From Massilia psychrophila (GTDB lineage Bacteria > Pseudomonadota > Gammaproteobacteria > Burkholderiales > Burkholderiaceae_D): a stretch of DNA of 64,000 nucleotides. This document shows positions 52,079 through 61,215 of the stretch, in pieces. The position numbers were made by a program, and so were the translations under genes. The notes under the pieces are model-generated. The model worked only from the letters and a program-made list of their open reading frames with translations. It did no database searches and was not told where the DNA came from. Each line of letters starts with the position of its first letter. Within the stretch, counting starts at the first letter, position 1. The stretch spans positions 62,001-126,000 of the forward strand of contig NZ_PDOB01000013.1 in the NCBI RefSeq assembly GCF_002760665.1, written 5' to 3'.

Positions 52079-52507
52079 TGGTGGGGGAATGCCAAAGTGA
52101 GCGTTGGCCTCCAGTTTCTGAACGGCCAATCTTGCCTTGTATAACTTGCCGAGCGGGCTCCTCTCTACTTTAGACAAAGTCGGCGGGGCCTTCCTCTTGC
52201 GTCCATCTGGCTTGAGCATGCCGGTCAGATCGTTGAATGACCACTCGCCGCCGTCTTTTTTTTTGACTTGGTAGATGTCGACTCGGCTTGGAGCAGCTTC
52301 GGAATTAAACTCAGCGATGTCTTGGAGCGACTCGAAGAGCAGAAGAAAGTCACTCGTACCGGTTTGCTTGAGTTCAAATATGCGAAGGATTGCCCAGTAG
52401 CGTTGAAAGTCCACTCCCTTCTGTCCATGACCGCCCCCCGCTTCCGATAGGGTCGGATCCTGGCTCAGCGAAAATATTTCGGTAAACTTTTCTTTCGACG
52501 CTGCCAT
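52076..52507 (-). pseudogene. Truncated DUF4297-type dsDNA nuclease gene
   Basis: 143 residues from ATG 52507. The start (LSQDPTLSEAGGGHGQKGVDFQRYWAILRIFEL) and VDIYQVKKKDGGEWSFNDL, with the acidic residue and QxKK pattern of a restriction-type nuclease core, resemble the N-terminus of DUF4297 dsDNA nucleases used in anti-phage systems. The frame ends at the border of the IS relic, well short of such proteins, so it is probably disrupted. The frame is open to 52717 upstream, without similarity. Confidence 0.6.
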
Positions 52508-52663
52508 ATTAAATTTCGTAAAACGTCGCTCATCGATCTGCAGGAATTGCAAAATATAGTATCCCCGTACAAGTGATGCCAATCTATCATTAAGTATGCA
52601 AATTACCAACTTTTTCGCATGGTAAAGGTAAATGGCTTGCTGTGTCAGGGCATATTTTTTCGC

Positions 52664-53061
52664 ATGGCTCGTGATGGAACAAGACGAATACTCATCTATA
52701 GTGACCCGAACCAGCACATCGGGCTTTATGCGCAGAAGTACTTCCTGGGGTTGCTTGACCGGTTTGGTGCAGGGCTACAGAAAGCAAGGAAGAGTCGGGC
52801 CTAACCTAAGAGGATTTCTCCGTGGTCTCGAGCCGCACGTATCTTAGTAGTTTGGAGCGTGGCATCAAGTCCCCGACAATCTCGAAGCTCGAGGCGCGGG
52901 CGTCGGTAATAGGAGTTCACCCGCTATTTCTATTAGCGCTTGCGTATTTGCCAACGAATCCCGAAGAGCTAGACGCGGTATGCGCTCGGATTAGGGCTGA
53001 CATCGAATCGTTTGGTTCCAACACTTCCAAAATCAGCACTGCGGACCGAACTGCAGAATAG
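52664..53061 (+). pseudogene. XRE-family helix-turn-helix regulator, broken
   Basis: Two frames together encode a Cro/CI-type domain: RFGAGLQKARKSR (first frame, ending at TAA 52802) and EDFSVVSSRTYLSSLERG, IKSPTISKLEARASVIGVHP (second frame, with a TAA at 52807 where a Gln codon is expected). The joined sequence would read KSR-GLT-(Q)-EDFS, so one base appears lost and one stop gained. It ends at 53061. Such regulators often control defence or transfer genes. Confidence 0.6.
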
Positions 53062-53558
53062 CGACGACAAAGAGATCAGCCGTACCGGATCTATGCCGAG
53101 GCAAACACGATGGCTCTACTCGCCCCAATCACCTGGCACCCATGTCTGCGCGAGCCTCACCTCCCGCCAAGTAGCGTGGCTGAAGTTGTTCACCTGTCTT
53201 ATCGCGCCTTGCCGAAAGCCCGGACGGGCAAGGCGAATGTCCCAGTGACCAAGTTTCCTCTTGCGAACCAGCGCGTGCTGTCGAGCGCCTGAAGCACATC
53301 GAAGGCGGGAACAGTACAGGTTTAGTACCGGCTGCGAGCTTTGGAAGATGGAGCGTCAGAAACATATGCAAGACACTCAGCCCAACTTCACCGTCCAAAA
53401 TACTTCCTCCAAATAGCGACAATGAATCGACCATTCCTATTTACATCATGTTGATAGACATTGGTATGATGGCAAATGCGAAAATTAGAACCTAACAGGA
53501 GCCTAACGACCAAGACAGTGCCGGCGCAATGCTGGAATATGATGGTCGGCCATAGCCT
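53062..53558. other. Gap of about 500 bases without a recognisable gene
   Basis: Short open frames exist on both strands, but none resembles a family I know or has a convincing ribosome-binding site. The 10-mer GAGCCTAACG at 53499 recurs at 60305 upstream of tnsA. The promoter of the three-gene operon is presumably in the last 100 bases. Confidence 0.5.
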
Positions 53559-55976
53559 ATGACACCACTTGAGATCGTCAATGCTGCAGTTGTTCACGGC
53601 ACGCGAAGCGTGTTTGTGCTTGGATGCTTCGAAAAACGGGTCACCGTGTACTCGCAACAAATTCGCGCGCTCAATCTCGTCGATGGGATTTTGTCTGAAG
53701 GTTTGGTTCGCGCTAAAGGGAAGGTCGCCATAGTCGGCGGCGGTGTAGCCGGCATGACTGCGGCTGTCGCTCTAGCAAAGGCAGCTCCGGAGTTGCAGCA
53801 GCTAGATTTGTTCGAGAGTAGAGCAAGGGTTCTTGAACTTCAGCATGGCAGTAGCCGATTTCTCCACCCGCATTTCTATGACTGGCCTGATTCAATTTCA
53901 AAAAACGCTGACGCTGGTTTACCCATCATGAACTGGCAAGCCGGGCCAGCGGGTGCCATTGCGGACACATTACGCGGCGAGTTTGAACGCGCAACACACA
54001 GCTCGGTCCTTAGGACATATCCAGGAGTGCCAGTTATAGAACTTAAGCCCAATTCGCTCGGCCTCGTTCGAGTGGTGGCTGGGGACGGCTCAGCAATAAA
54101 TCGCATCTACGACGCGGTTATCCTCGCAATCGGATTTGGTATTGAAAGAGGCCTAGACGGTGAGACGCCGCCTTATTGGACTCCATCCGGATTGGCCGGT
54201 TCGATTATTACCCCCCTTGCGAATCCTATCATTTTCATTTCTGGGAACGGAGATGGTGGCCTCGTCGACTTCCAGATGGCTGCCTTCAACGCGCTGGAGC
54301 ACCGTCAAATATGCGAGCTGTTAGCATCGCTGGACCTTGGTCCCGCTCGCACCGTTCTGGAAGCGATTGAACAAGAAGCTTGGGCTGACGGCGCGAATGT
54401 GGACCTGTTCCAAGAGTATCAAACGAGAGTGCGATCACAAGTACCGACCGCAGCATGGGCGGAGATCAGCGAACGCCTCCGTCCTAACGTCCGGATATGG
54501 CTCCACACAAATGAACCACGACTGTTCCGAAGGACGACTGCTCTTCACAATCGTTTCGCGACGTTCCTTGCTATCGAGGCGCACAGGGAGATAGACAGCA
54601 ACACAATTACCTTAAGAACGGGGGTCAACTTTGCTGGCCCTCTGCCTTCTGTGGGCGAAGTCACCTTGGAAGGCGAGGCACCCTTTCATCCGTTGCGCAG
54701 ATATTTGCGCATCGGTCCAGATGCCCATTCGAACCTTTCTCCCTTCTCAGGTCTGTTGGCGGGATTTGTGAGTGCAGAGGCTATTCCAAGCCGTCCCGAA
54801 TCCCCGATTCTGACCGCAACCGCGCGTGCTAGGTTCGATGCATTTAAAGATACTGCACAGCCAGACGTAGCAATGGAGTCGACGGCTCTTCCGAGTCATC
54901 CGGCTCGCCCAACTCTGACCGTTTCAATTTCACTCTCAGTATCCGGTCGGATCGTTTGGGCTGGCGATGTCAGCTTGAACAATATCATCCAACTTTGGGC
55001 AGGAGGGAGTTCGATTACGGTCCACTGCGATATTAATGCTGCGAACGCCTCCATGCTTATGCCAGCGATCGCGCGGATCGGAGTACACGCGCAGGACTTC
55101 GTTCTGTATGCCCGTGATTTCGCTGGTTGGCAGGCTGGAATGTTGGGTTTGTGCTCCGACCGATTCCTCCCAGGCGCTGACCTCAATTTCTGTTGCTTAA
55201 TCAAAGGGTGGCTGCCACCTCCCCCTGGGCTTCAAGTTCACTCGGAACAGCCAATTGATGAGGTTGTTAGAACTGTCCATGATCAGCTCGACGCCGATCT
55301 TTTGCAGCGACTGCACGACTCCATTTTTGGCATCCTCGGACCTGCCGAGATAGCTACCGGATGGCCGATTGAGCCAGCCTTGCGACAAGCGCTCTGGGAA
55401 CTTTGGATTCAATGGCATGCTGAATTGACGGCGAATCCAGCTATGAGGCAGCGCTTTCTTAGACTGCTGGCAAGCGTAAATGACCAAATCGATGCAGGTG
55501 ACGGGGGTTTGGTTCAATTGGGGCCGAAAGTCATGCGGCCTTACTTGGTGAAGCCGACACTATTTGGTTTAGCCTTTGCGGCTTGCTCCGACCGGGCGAT
55601 GGGGCCGGCTGGCAGGCATCCAGGAAACATAGCTTTTGAGGAAGTGACCGGTCACGCGTGTGGTGTCGGCTGGATTAACCGACGCGAACTTCGAGGGCGT
55701 GCCGCTGCTGGGCAATCATGGACCACCAACGTCGTGCTGCTCTCACAGTTGCAGGAGGCAGTGCAGTTGCTGGAGGGGGACCAGCGGCTAGATCAGAACT
55801 TGACGGATCAAGCGAGGATTGGTCTGATATCTCTTGCTGACAAGCCCATTGTCATTGGCGCCAACGAGGACTTTCTGATGGCACTTCAGTCAGGCATCCC
55901 TACCGTCCAGCACTTCTTCCAAGCGATCTTCGAGCGCCGTGCCATCGCATCGCAACAATCCCTAGAGGAGGCATGA
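53559..55976 (+). CDS. FAD/NAD(P)-binding Rossmann protein, probable effector of an ABC-3C-like system
   Basis: 805 residues. After an N-terminal segment (RSVFVLGCFEKRVTVYSQQI) comes the dinucleotide motif KVAIVGGGVAGMTAAVALA (Gly-rich loop at 60-65), with the acidic end of strand 2 in LDLFESRA. A second Gly-rich stretch, FISGNGDGGLVDF, lies near 226-238. The flavoprotein-like half runs to about 420. The C-terminal 370 residues are unknown to me and could be the partner-binding part. Its stop overlaps the next ATG (ATGA). In ABC-3C systems the variable gene is the effector; here it could act on NAD(P) or make a toxic product, but no activity can be claimed. Confidence 0.7.
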   Translation: MTPLEIVNAAVVHGTRSVFVLGCFEKRVTVYSQQIRALNLVDGILSEGLVRAKGKVAIVGGGVAGMTAAVALAKAAPELQQLDLFESRARVLELQHGSSRFLHPHFYDWPDSISKNADAGLPIMNWQAGPAGAIADTLRGEFERATHSSVLRTYPGVPVIELKPNSLGLVRVVAGDGSAINRIYDAVILAIGFGIERGLDGETPPYWTPSGLAGSIITPLANPIIFISGNGDGGLVDFQMAAFNALEHRQICELLASLDLGPARTVLEAIEQEAWADGANVDLFQEYQTRVRSQVPTAAWAEISERLRPNVRIWLHTNEPRLFRRTTALHNRFATFLAIEAHREIDSNTITLRTGVNFAGPLPSVGEVTLEGEAPFHPLRRYLRIGPDAHSNLSPFSGLLAGFVSAEAIPSRPESPILTATARARFDAFKDTAQPDVAMESTALPSHPARPTLTVSISLSVSGRIVWAGDVSLNNIIQLWAGGSSITVHCDINAANASMLMPAIARIGVHAQDFVLYARDFAGWQAGMLGLCSDRFLPGADLNFCCLIKGWLPPPPGLQVHSEQPIDEVVRTVHDQLDADLLQRLHDSIFGILGPAEIATGWPIEPALRQALWELWIQWHAELTANPAMRQRFLRLLASVNDQIDAGDGGLVQLGPKVMRPYLVKPTLFGLAFAACSDRAMGPAGRHPGNIAFEEVTGHACGVGWINRRELRGRAAAGQSWTTNVVLLSQLQEAVQLLEGDQRLDQNLTDQARIGLISLADKPIVIGANEDFLMALQSGIPTVQHFFQAIFERRAIASQQSLEEA

Positions 55977-56632
55977 AAATGACATTTGGCGACGGAACTG
56001 ATTTGACGGCCAAATTGCTTGACGCAGCCAGAGCCATTGGTGCAGCAGTGGCAGATGCGCACCCGTCCTTGATAGGACCTAGATTTAACTCTGAAGTCCT
56101 AAGTGACGCGATTACCGGCGACTATCTTAGCCGGCAGGAAAGCGACCTCCCGCAGCAAGTCTTCGCGACTCTCCTTGATGGATTTCCTTTACTCATTGGT
56201 ACTCTCAATGGCCCTCCAAACGGTGCAATTATCGGCTCACAGCTTCGACGATATAGGAATCAAGCAACGATTTGCCGCTCTTGGCTTGGCACGGAAGCTT
56301 CCAACCTGCACATGTTCTTAATTGGTCCGCCCGGTGCGCTCATCGACGCGACTTGGCGCCAGTTCGCCGCGGAGATCGAGGCAGATGACCGAGTTTGTCG
56401 CAAACAAGTCTGGCTCTTCGACACCGCCCCAACCATAGGCGATGCTCGTGAATTCCTAGAACGTACTTTCGTTGCGCGCCCTTGGCCATCCGAGCAAAGA
56501 ACAGAGTTGTTGGACTCCATGGCGAACATTTCTTTGCCGAGCGGCTGGGAAGAAGCACTTAAAAATCAAGAACTCGACTTCAGCGAACTCGTTGACCAAC
56601 TAATTGCACTCGAAGAGGCGAATTTCGTATGA
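55973..56632 (+). CDS. Small middle component of an ABC-3C-like system
   Basis: 219 residues with no catalytic motif that I recognise. Conserved-looking parts are TWRQFAAEIEADDRVCRKQV, VWLFDT and FLERTFVARPW near the C-terminal third, and an acidic tail. It overlaps both neighbours by four bases (ATGA at 55973 and at 56629), so the three proteins are made in a coupled fashion. Size, position and lack of an enzyme motif match the middle component described for ABC-three-component systems. The assignment rests on architecture. Confidence 0.65.
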   Translation: MKMTFGDGTDLTAKLLDAARAIGAAVADAHPSLIGPRFNSEVLSDAITGDYLSRQESDLPQQVFATLLDGFPLLIGTLNGPPNGAIIGSQLRRYRNQATICRSWLGTEASNLHMFLIGPPGALIDATWRQFAAEIEADDRVCRKQVWLFDTAPTIGDAREFLERTFVARPWPSEQRTELLDSMANISLPSGWEEALKNQELDFSELVDQLIALEEANFV

Positions 56633-59600
56633 GCGACATATACCTTCGTAGTGTTGAGTTCTCAAATTTTCGCGTATATGGCGATAGCTATGCATACGAG
56701 TTTCCAGCGGGGCCAGGCGTAACGCTCATCACTGGTGGAAACGGCCTGGGTAAGACCAGTTTCTTTGACGGAGTCGAATGGGCTCTATCCGGACAAGTAG
56801 GTCGATTCAGCGACATACACGTCGATGGTCGCCGAAAGACGCAAGACCCACTTACAAGAATCGGGGCCCCGGAAAATAGCCATCGAGTAAGCCTTCAGTT
56901 CTCTGAAGGTGCCCCGATAGACCGCGGGGCCGGCTTTGAGACGAATGAAGCCGGAATCGCTAGACTTCTCAAGCAGCCAGGTTGGGCAGAAATAGCCGAC
57001 CTGCACGGCTACCTTTCAATCACCCATTTTTTTGGACAGACATCCGCACAACGTTTCTCACTCAAGAAACCTAATGAGCAGTGGGAAGCGCTTAAAGGCC
57101 CTGCAGGTGTCGATCGGATCAACGCTTTGCGCGAGCGCATGAGCGGTCCAGGTGTCCGGCGCGCATTCACGCGTGCAGTTGAGGAACGAACGAAGAGGCT
57201 TGAGGCAGCTACGGCGGCAATGGCAAGTTGGCATTCGTTACTTGAAACAAGAGATCGAACCAAGCAGCTTGCATCGTCTGAGAACGCCATTCCGCCGGCG
57301 GATATTCGTTTATCTATAAACCGGTTGGCAGAACAGATCCTGATAGTATCTCCAGCCTTTGAATGGACCCCGGCCAACGAGTACGAGCAACCCGAGGCAA
57401 TCCTAGATCGGTTTGCGACTTTAGTACGCGCCGTCAACGATCAATTCGTGGAGGACCGTAGGAAAATCGGCTCGCTTTCCCAGTTGGTTTCAGCTTTTGA
57501 TGCCGCGAACTCCGATGCTACAGCGGTTGCCAGCCAACTCGAGTTGACCAAGCAAAGCCATGCAGCAGCGGTAAGTGACCTACAAATTGCAGATGAAAAA
57601 CTTTACGAAGTTACGTCTTCGCTTGCTAGCTGCGAGACGAAGCGGGGTCAAGCGATAAGTCGCTTAGTCTCCATAGACCGAGTTTTCACAACATCTAGGA
57701 ATTTGGCGGACGCACAGGCGCGACAGACATCAGTGGAGACTGATCTGAACTCGACGTCAACGTCATCAGCAGAGCTCGAAGCGAGCGTTGGCCAGCTTCA
57801 GGCTAAACTAGCTGCCGCTATTGCTCAACGCGCTGAACGTCGAGCACTCGCTGACCGCCTTGGACAGGCGCGGAATCTCACTCAGATATTCAAGGAAATC
57901 ACCACACTGTCGACGGAGATTGTTCGAATTTCTGAACTTTTAAAAGCGAAAATGGCCGACGATCCTCGCGCGAAGCGCGCCCGATTAGTGACCGATGCGG
58001 CAGTTGTCGGCGAGGAGATTTCTGCTTATATGACGGAGCTCCGACGGCACGATGATCGAATGCAGGCGATCACCGACGCAGTGACTGCGATAGCGCACAG
58101 GCTTGAGCACGACGATACCTGCTGCCCGATCTGCACTACAGTGTTGCCTCCTGGTCGATTGCTTGAGCTTGCGCGTGCTCAATCCGCATCGAACGTGACA
58201 CCAGCCGCACAGTTAGCCACCGCACTGGCGGAAGCGCGCCTGAATGCTGAACGTTTGCAGTATCAGCTTACTCATGCCGACGCTGAGCTAGCCGAAATTC
58301 ATCAGCTCGAAGCAATTCTTGCATCAGTTCGTTCGCGAGAAAGCAAATTGCGGCAACAACTGGTGGACCAGGGTGGTGTTGCTGACGCTACATACGACGA
58401 TACTGGGGTTGTAAGGCTCGAACAAGAGCTTGATATGCTCGATGAGAAATTATCTGAAGGCGCCGCGGCGGAAGACCTGAAATCTCAGATGGAAGCTGCT
58501 GAAGCGGAACTGAAAGCGGAAGCCGCAAAGCGCGCCTCCCTACAGCAAGCACTGTCTGATGTTTCAGAAGCGAGTCATATGGCCAAGTCAATATTGCTTG
58601 AGTTTCCTGACCTATGGAGCCCAGAGCAAGGAGTATTGATTGACCTCGAGTCCGAACGTGCGGCGGCAGAGATGCACTCCAAGGAGACGAGCGAGCAAGT
58701 CGCGATGACGCAGGCATCTGTCCTCAACGCGCGTAGCACTCGCGGTTCCTTACAGGAAGTAGTGGCACGTGAGGCAGAGGCACTTGACACCCTCACGGGA
58801 AAACAAAAAATGATTTGGGGAACGCGGCTGGAACATCTTAGACTTTGGGGGGAGGCGGGGTATTTGAACGAGCCGAGCGGATCATTCCTTACGGAGCATC
58901 AGACTCGCTTGGTTGAACATTCGATCCGCGCAAAGTCGGTCGAAGACAGTCTGCAGCTCTTGGTTACTGGTTACCGCAAATGGATCGGTTACGAGCAGCT
59001 TCGCTTGCTCGAGGATGAGATCGCCAAGAAGCTAACCGCAGAGGACGGCAAGTCTGAAGGCGAAGTGATCGCCCTTCTAGCAAGGCGAATGGAGAAAGCG
59101 CGAGACAACATCAAGATTGCTCAGAACGCGAGACAGAGGGTCGAGACTGTAGGCAGCAGCATGCAGCAGCGAGCCGGCACATATGCTGATGAAGTACTTG
59201 TTCCTCTAAACAACACCATTAAGCGGTTTGCTCGCGCCTTGATGACGTGGTCCGACGAATCCATTAGCTATCATGCCGAACATACAGCGACCCGCTCAGA
59301 GCTGCGGCCGGGCATCGTCAAGCGGGCGGTTGACGGGTCGATAACGCAAATGGAAATGAATCCGAACCTGTACTTCAGTGAAGGGCAACTTTCGGCACTG
59401 AGTGTTGCAGCGCTGCTCGCAGCAAGCACGACGTTCGGTTGGTCCCGTTGGAGAGGGCTATTGCTGGACGATCCCCTTCAGCACAACGATGTCATCCACG
59501 CAAGTGCATTCATGGATATGCTACGTCAACTCGTGAACGGCCTTGGCTATCAAATCATCCTCTCAACACATGATAGCGCAGAGGCGGAGTTTTTGAGTCG

Positions 59601-59718
59601 CAAATGCGGGAGTGCAGGGATCCCGTATCAAATACACGAACTTGCCCCGCGTGGTGAAGGAGGCCTCGTGCACATGTCCGACCGATTGTCGAACCTGAGC
59701 GCCTCTCGGACTTACTAA
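56629..59718 (+). CDS. SMC/Rad50-like ABC ATPase with zinc hook
   Basis: 1029 residues. Walker A is ITGGNGLGKTSFFDGVEWAL near residue 40. Two coiled-coil arms (about 180-480 and 530-880) meet at a zinc-hook-type CCPICTTVLPPG around 498. The C-terminal head has the signature YFSEGQLSALSVAALLA near 916, Walker B LLLDDPLQHND near 943 and the His switch ILSTHDSAEAEFL near 977. The catalytic Glu after Walker B is Asp (DDP), a variant seen in conflict-system ATPases. It probably senses a DNA or nucleoprotein state. Codon use is less GC-biased than in the core genes. Confidence 0.85.
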   Translation: MSDIYLRSVEFSNFRVYGDSYAYEFPAGPGVTLITGGNGLGKTSFFDGVEWALSGQVGRFSDIHVDGRRKTQDPLTRIGAPENSHRVSLQFSEGAPIDRGAGFETNEAGIARLLKQPGWAEIADLHGYLSITHFFGQTSAQRFSLKKPNEQWEALKGPAGVDRINALRERMSGPGVRRAFTRAVEERTKRLEAATAAMASWHSLLETRDRTKQLASSENAIPPADIRLSINRLAEQILIVSPAFEWTPANEYEQPEAILDRFATLVRAVNDQFVEDRRKIGSLSQLVSAFDAANSDATAVASQLELTKQSHAAAVSDLQIADEKLYEVTSSLASCETKRGQAISRLVSIDRVFTTSRNLADAQARQTSVETDLNSTSTSSAELEASVGQLQAKLAAAIAQRAERRALADRLGQARNLTQIFKEITTLSTEIVRISELLKAKMADDPRAKRARLVTDAAVVGEEISAYMTELRRHDDRMQAITDAVTAIAHRLEHDDTCCPICTTVLPPGRLLELARAQSASNVTPAAQLATALAEARLNAERLQYQLTHADAELAEIHQLEAILASVRSRESKLRQQLVDQGGVADATYDDTGVVRLEQELDMLDEKLSEGAAAEDLKSQMEAAEAELKAEAAKRASLQQALSDVSEASHMAKSILLEFPDLWSPEQGVLIDLESERAAAEMHSKETSEQVAMTQASVLNARSTRGSLQEVVAREAEALDTLTGKQKMIWGTRLEHLRLWGEAGYLNEPSGSFLTEHQTRLVEHSIRAKSVEDSLQLLVTGYRKWIGYEQLRLLEDEIAKKLTAEDGKSEGEVIALLARRMEKARDNIKIAQNARQRVETVGSSMQQRAGTYADEVLVPLNNTIKRFARALMTWSDESISYHAEHTATRSELRPGIVKRAVDGSITQMEMNPNLYFSEGQLSALSVAALLAASTTFGWSRWRGLLLDDPLQHNDVIHASAFMDMLRQLVNGLGYQIILSTHDSAEAEFLSRKCGSAGIPYQIHELAPRGEGGLVHMSDRLSNLSASRTY

Positions 59719-59776
59719 TCTACCATTGGACAGGCAGGATGGCGGGCTTCGCCCGCTGCGCTAGTTCGCGGCGAAC

Positions 59777-60196
59777 TTGGCCAGCGCGAAGGCACAACCC
59801 TTATTGTGTCGCGCGACTCCCGTGACGCGACCTTATCCGGATGACTACCTAGAGACGGTCGAGCAGGCCCGGCGCGAGCGCGACCGCGAGTACCGGCCAC
59901 CGCTAAAGGCACCGGTTCCAGAGTTTGCGCGTTACCAAACAATCTACCTTGGTTTCCCGATCTGGGGCGGAGCAGACCCGCCAGTGATCTGCGCGTTCCT
60001 GGCGGCATATGACTTCAAGGGCAAAACGATCATTCCTTTCATCACGCACGGGGGCTGTGGCATCGGTAACAGCCTGACGGTCCTTGCCGCCGACATTCCG
60101 GGTGGCCGACTGCTTGACCATGGTCTTGTCATGCAGGCCGATCAAGAGCGGCAGACGCTCGAACGGGTAACAAAATGGCTGGGCGGTGTTACTTAA
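59777..60196 (+). pseudogene. C-terminal fragment of a flavodoxin-family protein
   Basis: From PYPDDYLETVEQARRERDRE on, the sequence follows the last two thirds of a flavodoxin_4-type protein (TIYLGFPIWGGADPPVICAF, FITHGGCGIGNSL, LVMQADQERQTLERVTKWLG). The FMN phosphate loop that should come first (T/SxTGNT) is missing; the bases before 59820 encode unrelated residues. A gene that lost its N-terminus during rearrangement is the simplest reading. Confidence 0.65.
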
Positions 60197-60333
60197 AACA
60201 AGACCATACCTCGGAGCAGGTAACGCTCTAAAGCAGGTACCATTTCACCTTGAACTAAGCGTTTTTAGCTTTAAAATGATTGGATTGGACATACGACTCC
60301 AAGCGAGCCTAACGTAATGCTCTGCTGGGCGGC

Positions 60334-61215
60334 ATGATGAGACGGACACCGATTACTTCAGATGACGTCAACAGATGGAAGGCTCAAGGGCTCGGCCTTG
60401 GCGAGACCGCGGCCTACAAACCCTGGATCGACGTCCGATGCTTTTCATCCAGAGGACGCATGAGCCGCCGGCCAGGCGTGACGACCGGCAGAATGCATCA
60501 CCTGTTTTCCGATAACGAAGACCACTTTTTTCTCATGGCGGACTATGCCGCTGCCGTGTTGGACATTCGCGAACAATTCCCTTTGTTTCCGGAAGATTCT
60601 ACGCATGAAATAGCACGTTCGATGGCGATGCGTCACCCCAGGTACCCCTGCAGTACCACCCCAGTTGTCATGACAACGGACTTTCTTCTGACCGTTGTCA
60701 GCGGGTCAGGCGCCCGATCATTGGCTGCATGGAGCATCAAAAGTGCAGATGAGTTGCGTGGACGCCATCGGAAAGCTGTACTCGCCAAACTGGAAATCGA
60801 GCGAAGGTATTGGCTTCAGCGTGGCGTTCCGTGGTACTTGTTCACCAATGAGGGTTTCGATCAGACCGTTATCGATAATTTGGATTGGATCAGCTATTTC
60901 ACGGTTGAAGGGAAAGTGAGACCAGCGGATTTCGTGGCGCAACTCCCAACATTCCTGTCCTCGTTCGAAGACACGTTACCGCAAGCGTTGCCACTTAAAG
61001 GACAACTGCGAGCTTGTTCAGCAGCACTAGGCAATGCAGTCGACCTAGATCTCATCACCGACATGTTCCGTTTTTGTGTGTGGCATCACCTTATCGATAT
61101 TAATCTCAAGGTACCAATAGGTTTGCAGTGCATTCCTGTCGTCTTCTCCATACGCAAGGCGGCCGTAACCGGTCTCATCCGGGGCGAGAACCATGAATCT
61201 TCTTCAGCCAGTTGA
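60334..61215 (+). CDS. tnsA: TnsA-like transposon endonuclease
   Basis: 293 residues. The restriction-fold catalytic residues of TnsA can be placed at Glu62 (FSDNEDHFF), Asp116 (MTTDFLLTV) and Lys136 (AAWSIKSADE), and VLDIREQFPLFP follows the Glu as in Tn7 TnsA. The C-terminal domain should contact TnsC. TnsA cuts the 5' ends, so with TnsB it gives cut-and-paste transposition. Start 60334 or 60337. The stop overlaps the tnsB start by 23 bases. Confidence 0.9.
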   Translation: MMRRTPITSDDVNRWKAQGLGLGETAAYKPWIDVRCFSSRGRMSRRPGVTTGRMHHLFSDNEDHFFLMADYAAAVLDIREQFPLFPEDSTHEIARSMAMRHPRYPCSTTPVVMTTDFLLTVVSGSGARSLAAWSIKSADELRGRHRKAVLAKLEIERRYWLQRGVPWYLFTNEGFDQTVIDNLDWISYFTVEGKVRPADFVAQLPTFLSSFEDTLPQALPLKGQLRACSAALGNAVDLDLITDMFRFCVWHHLIDINLKVPIGLQCIPVVFSIRKAAVTGLIRGENHESSSAS

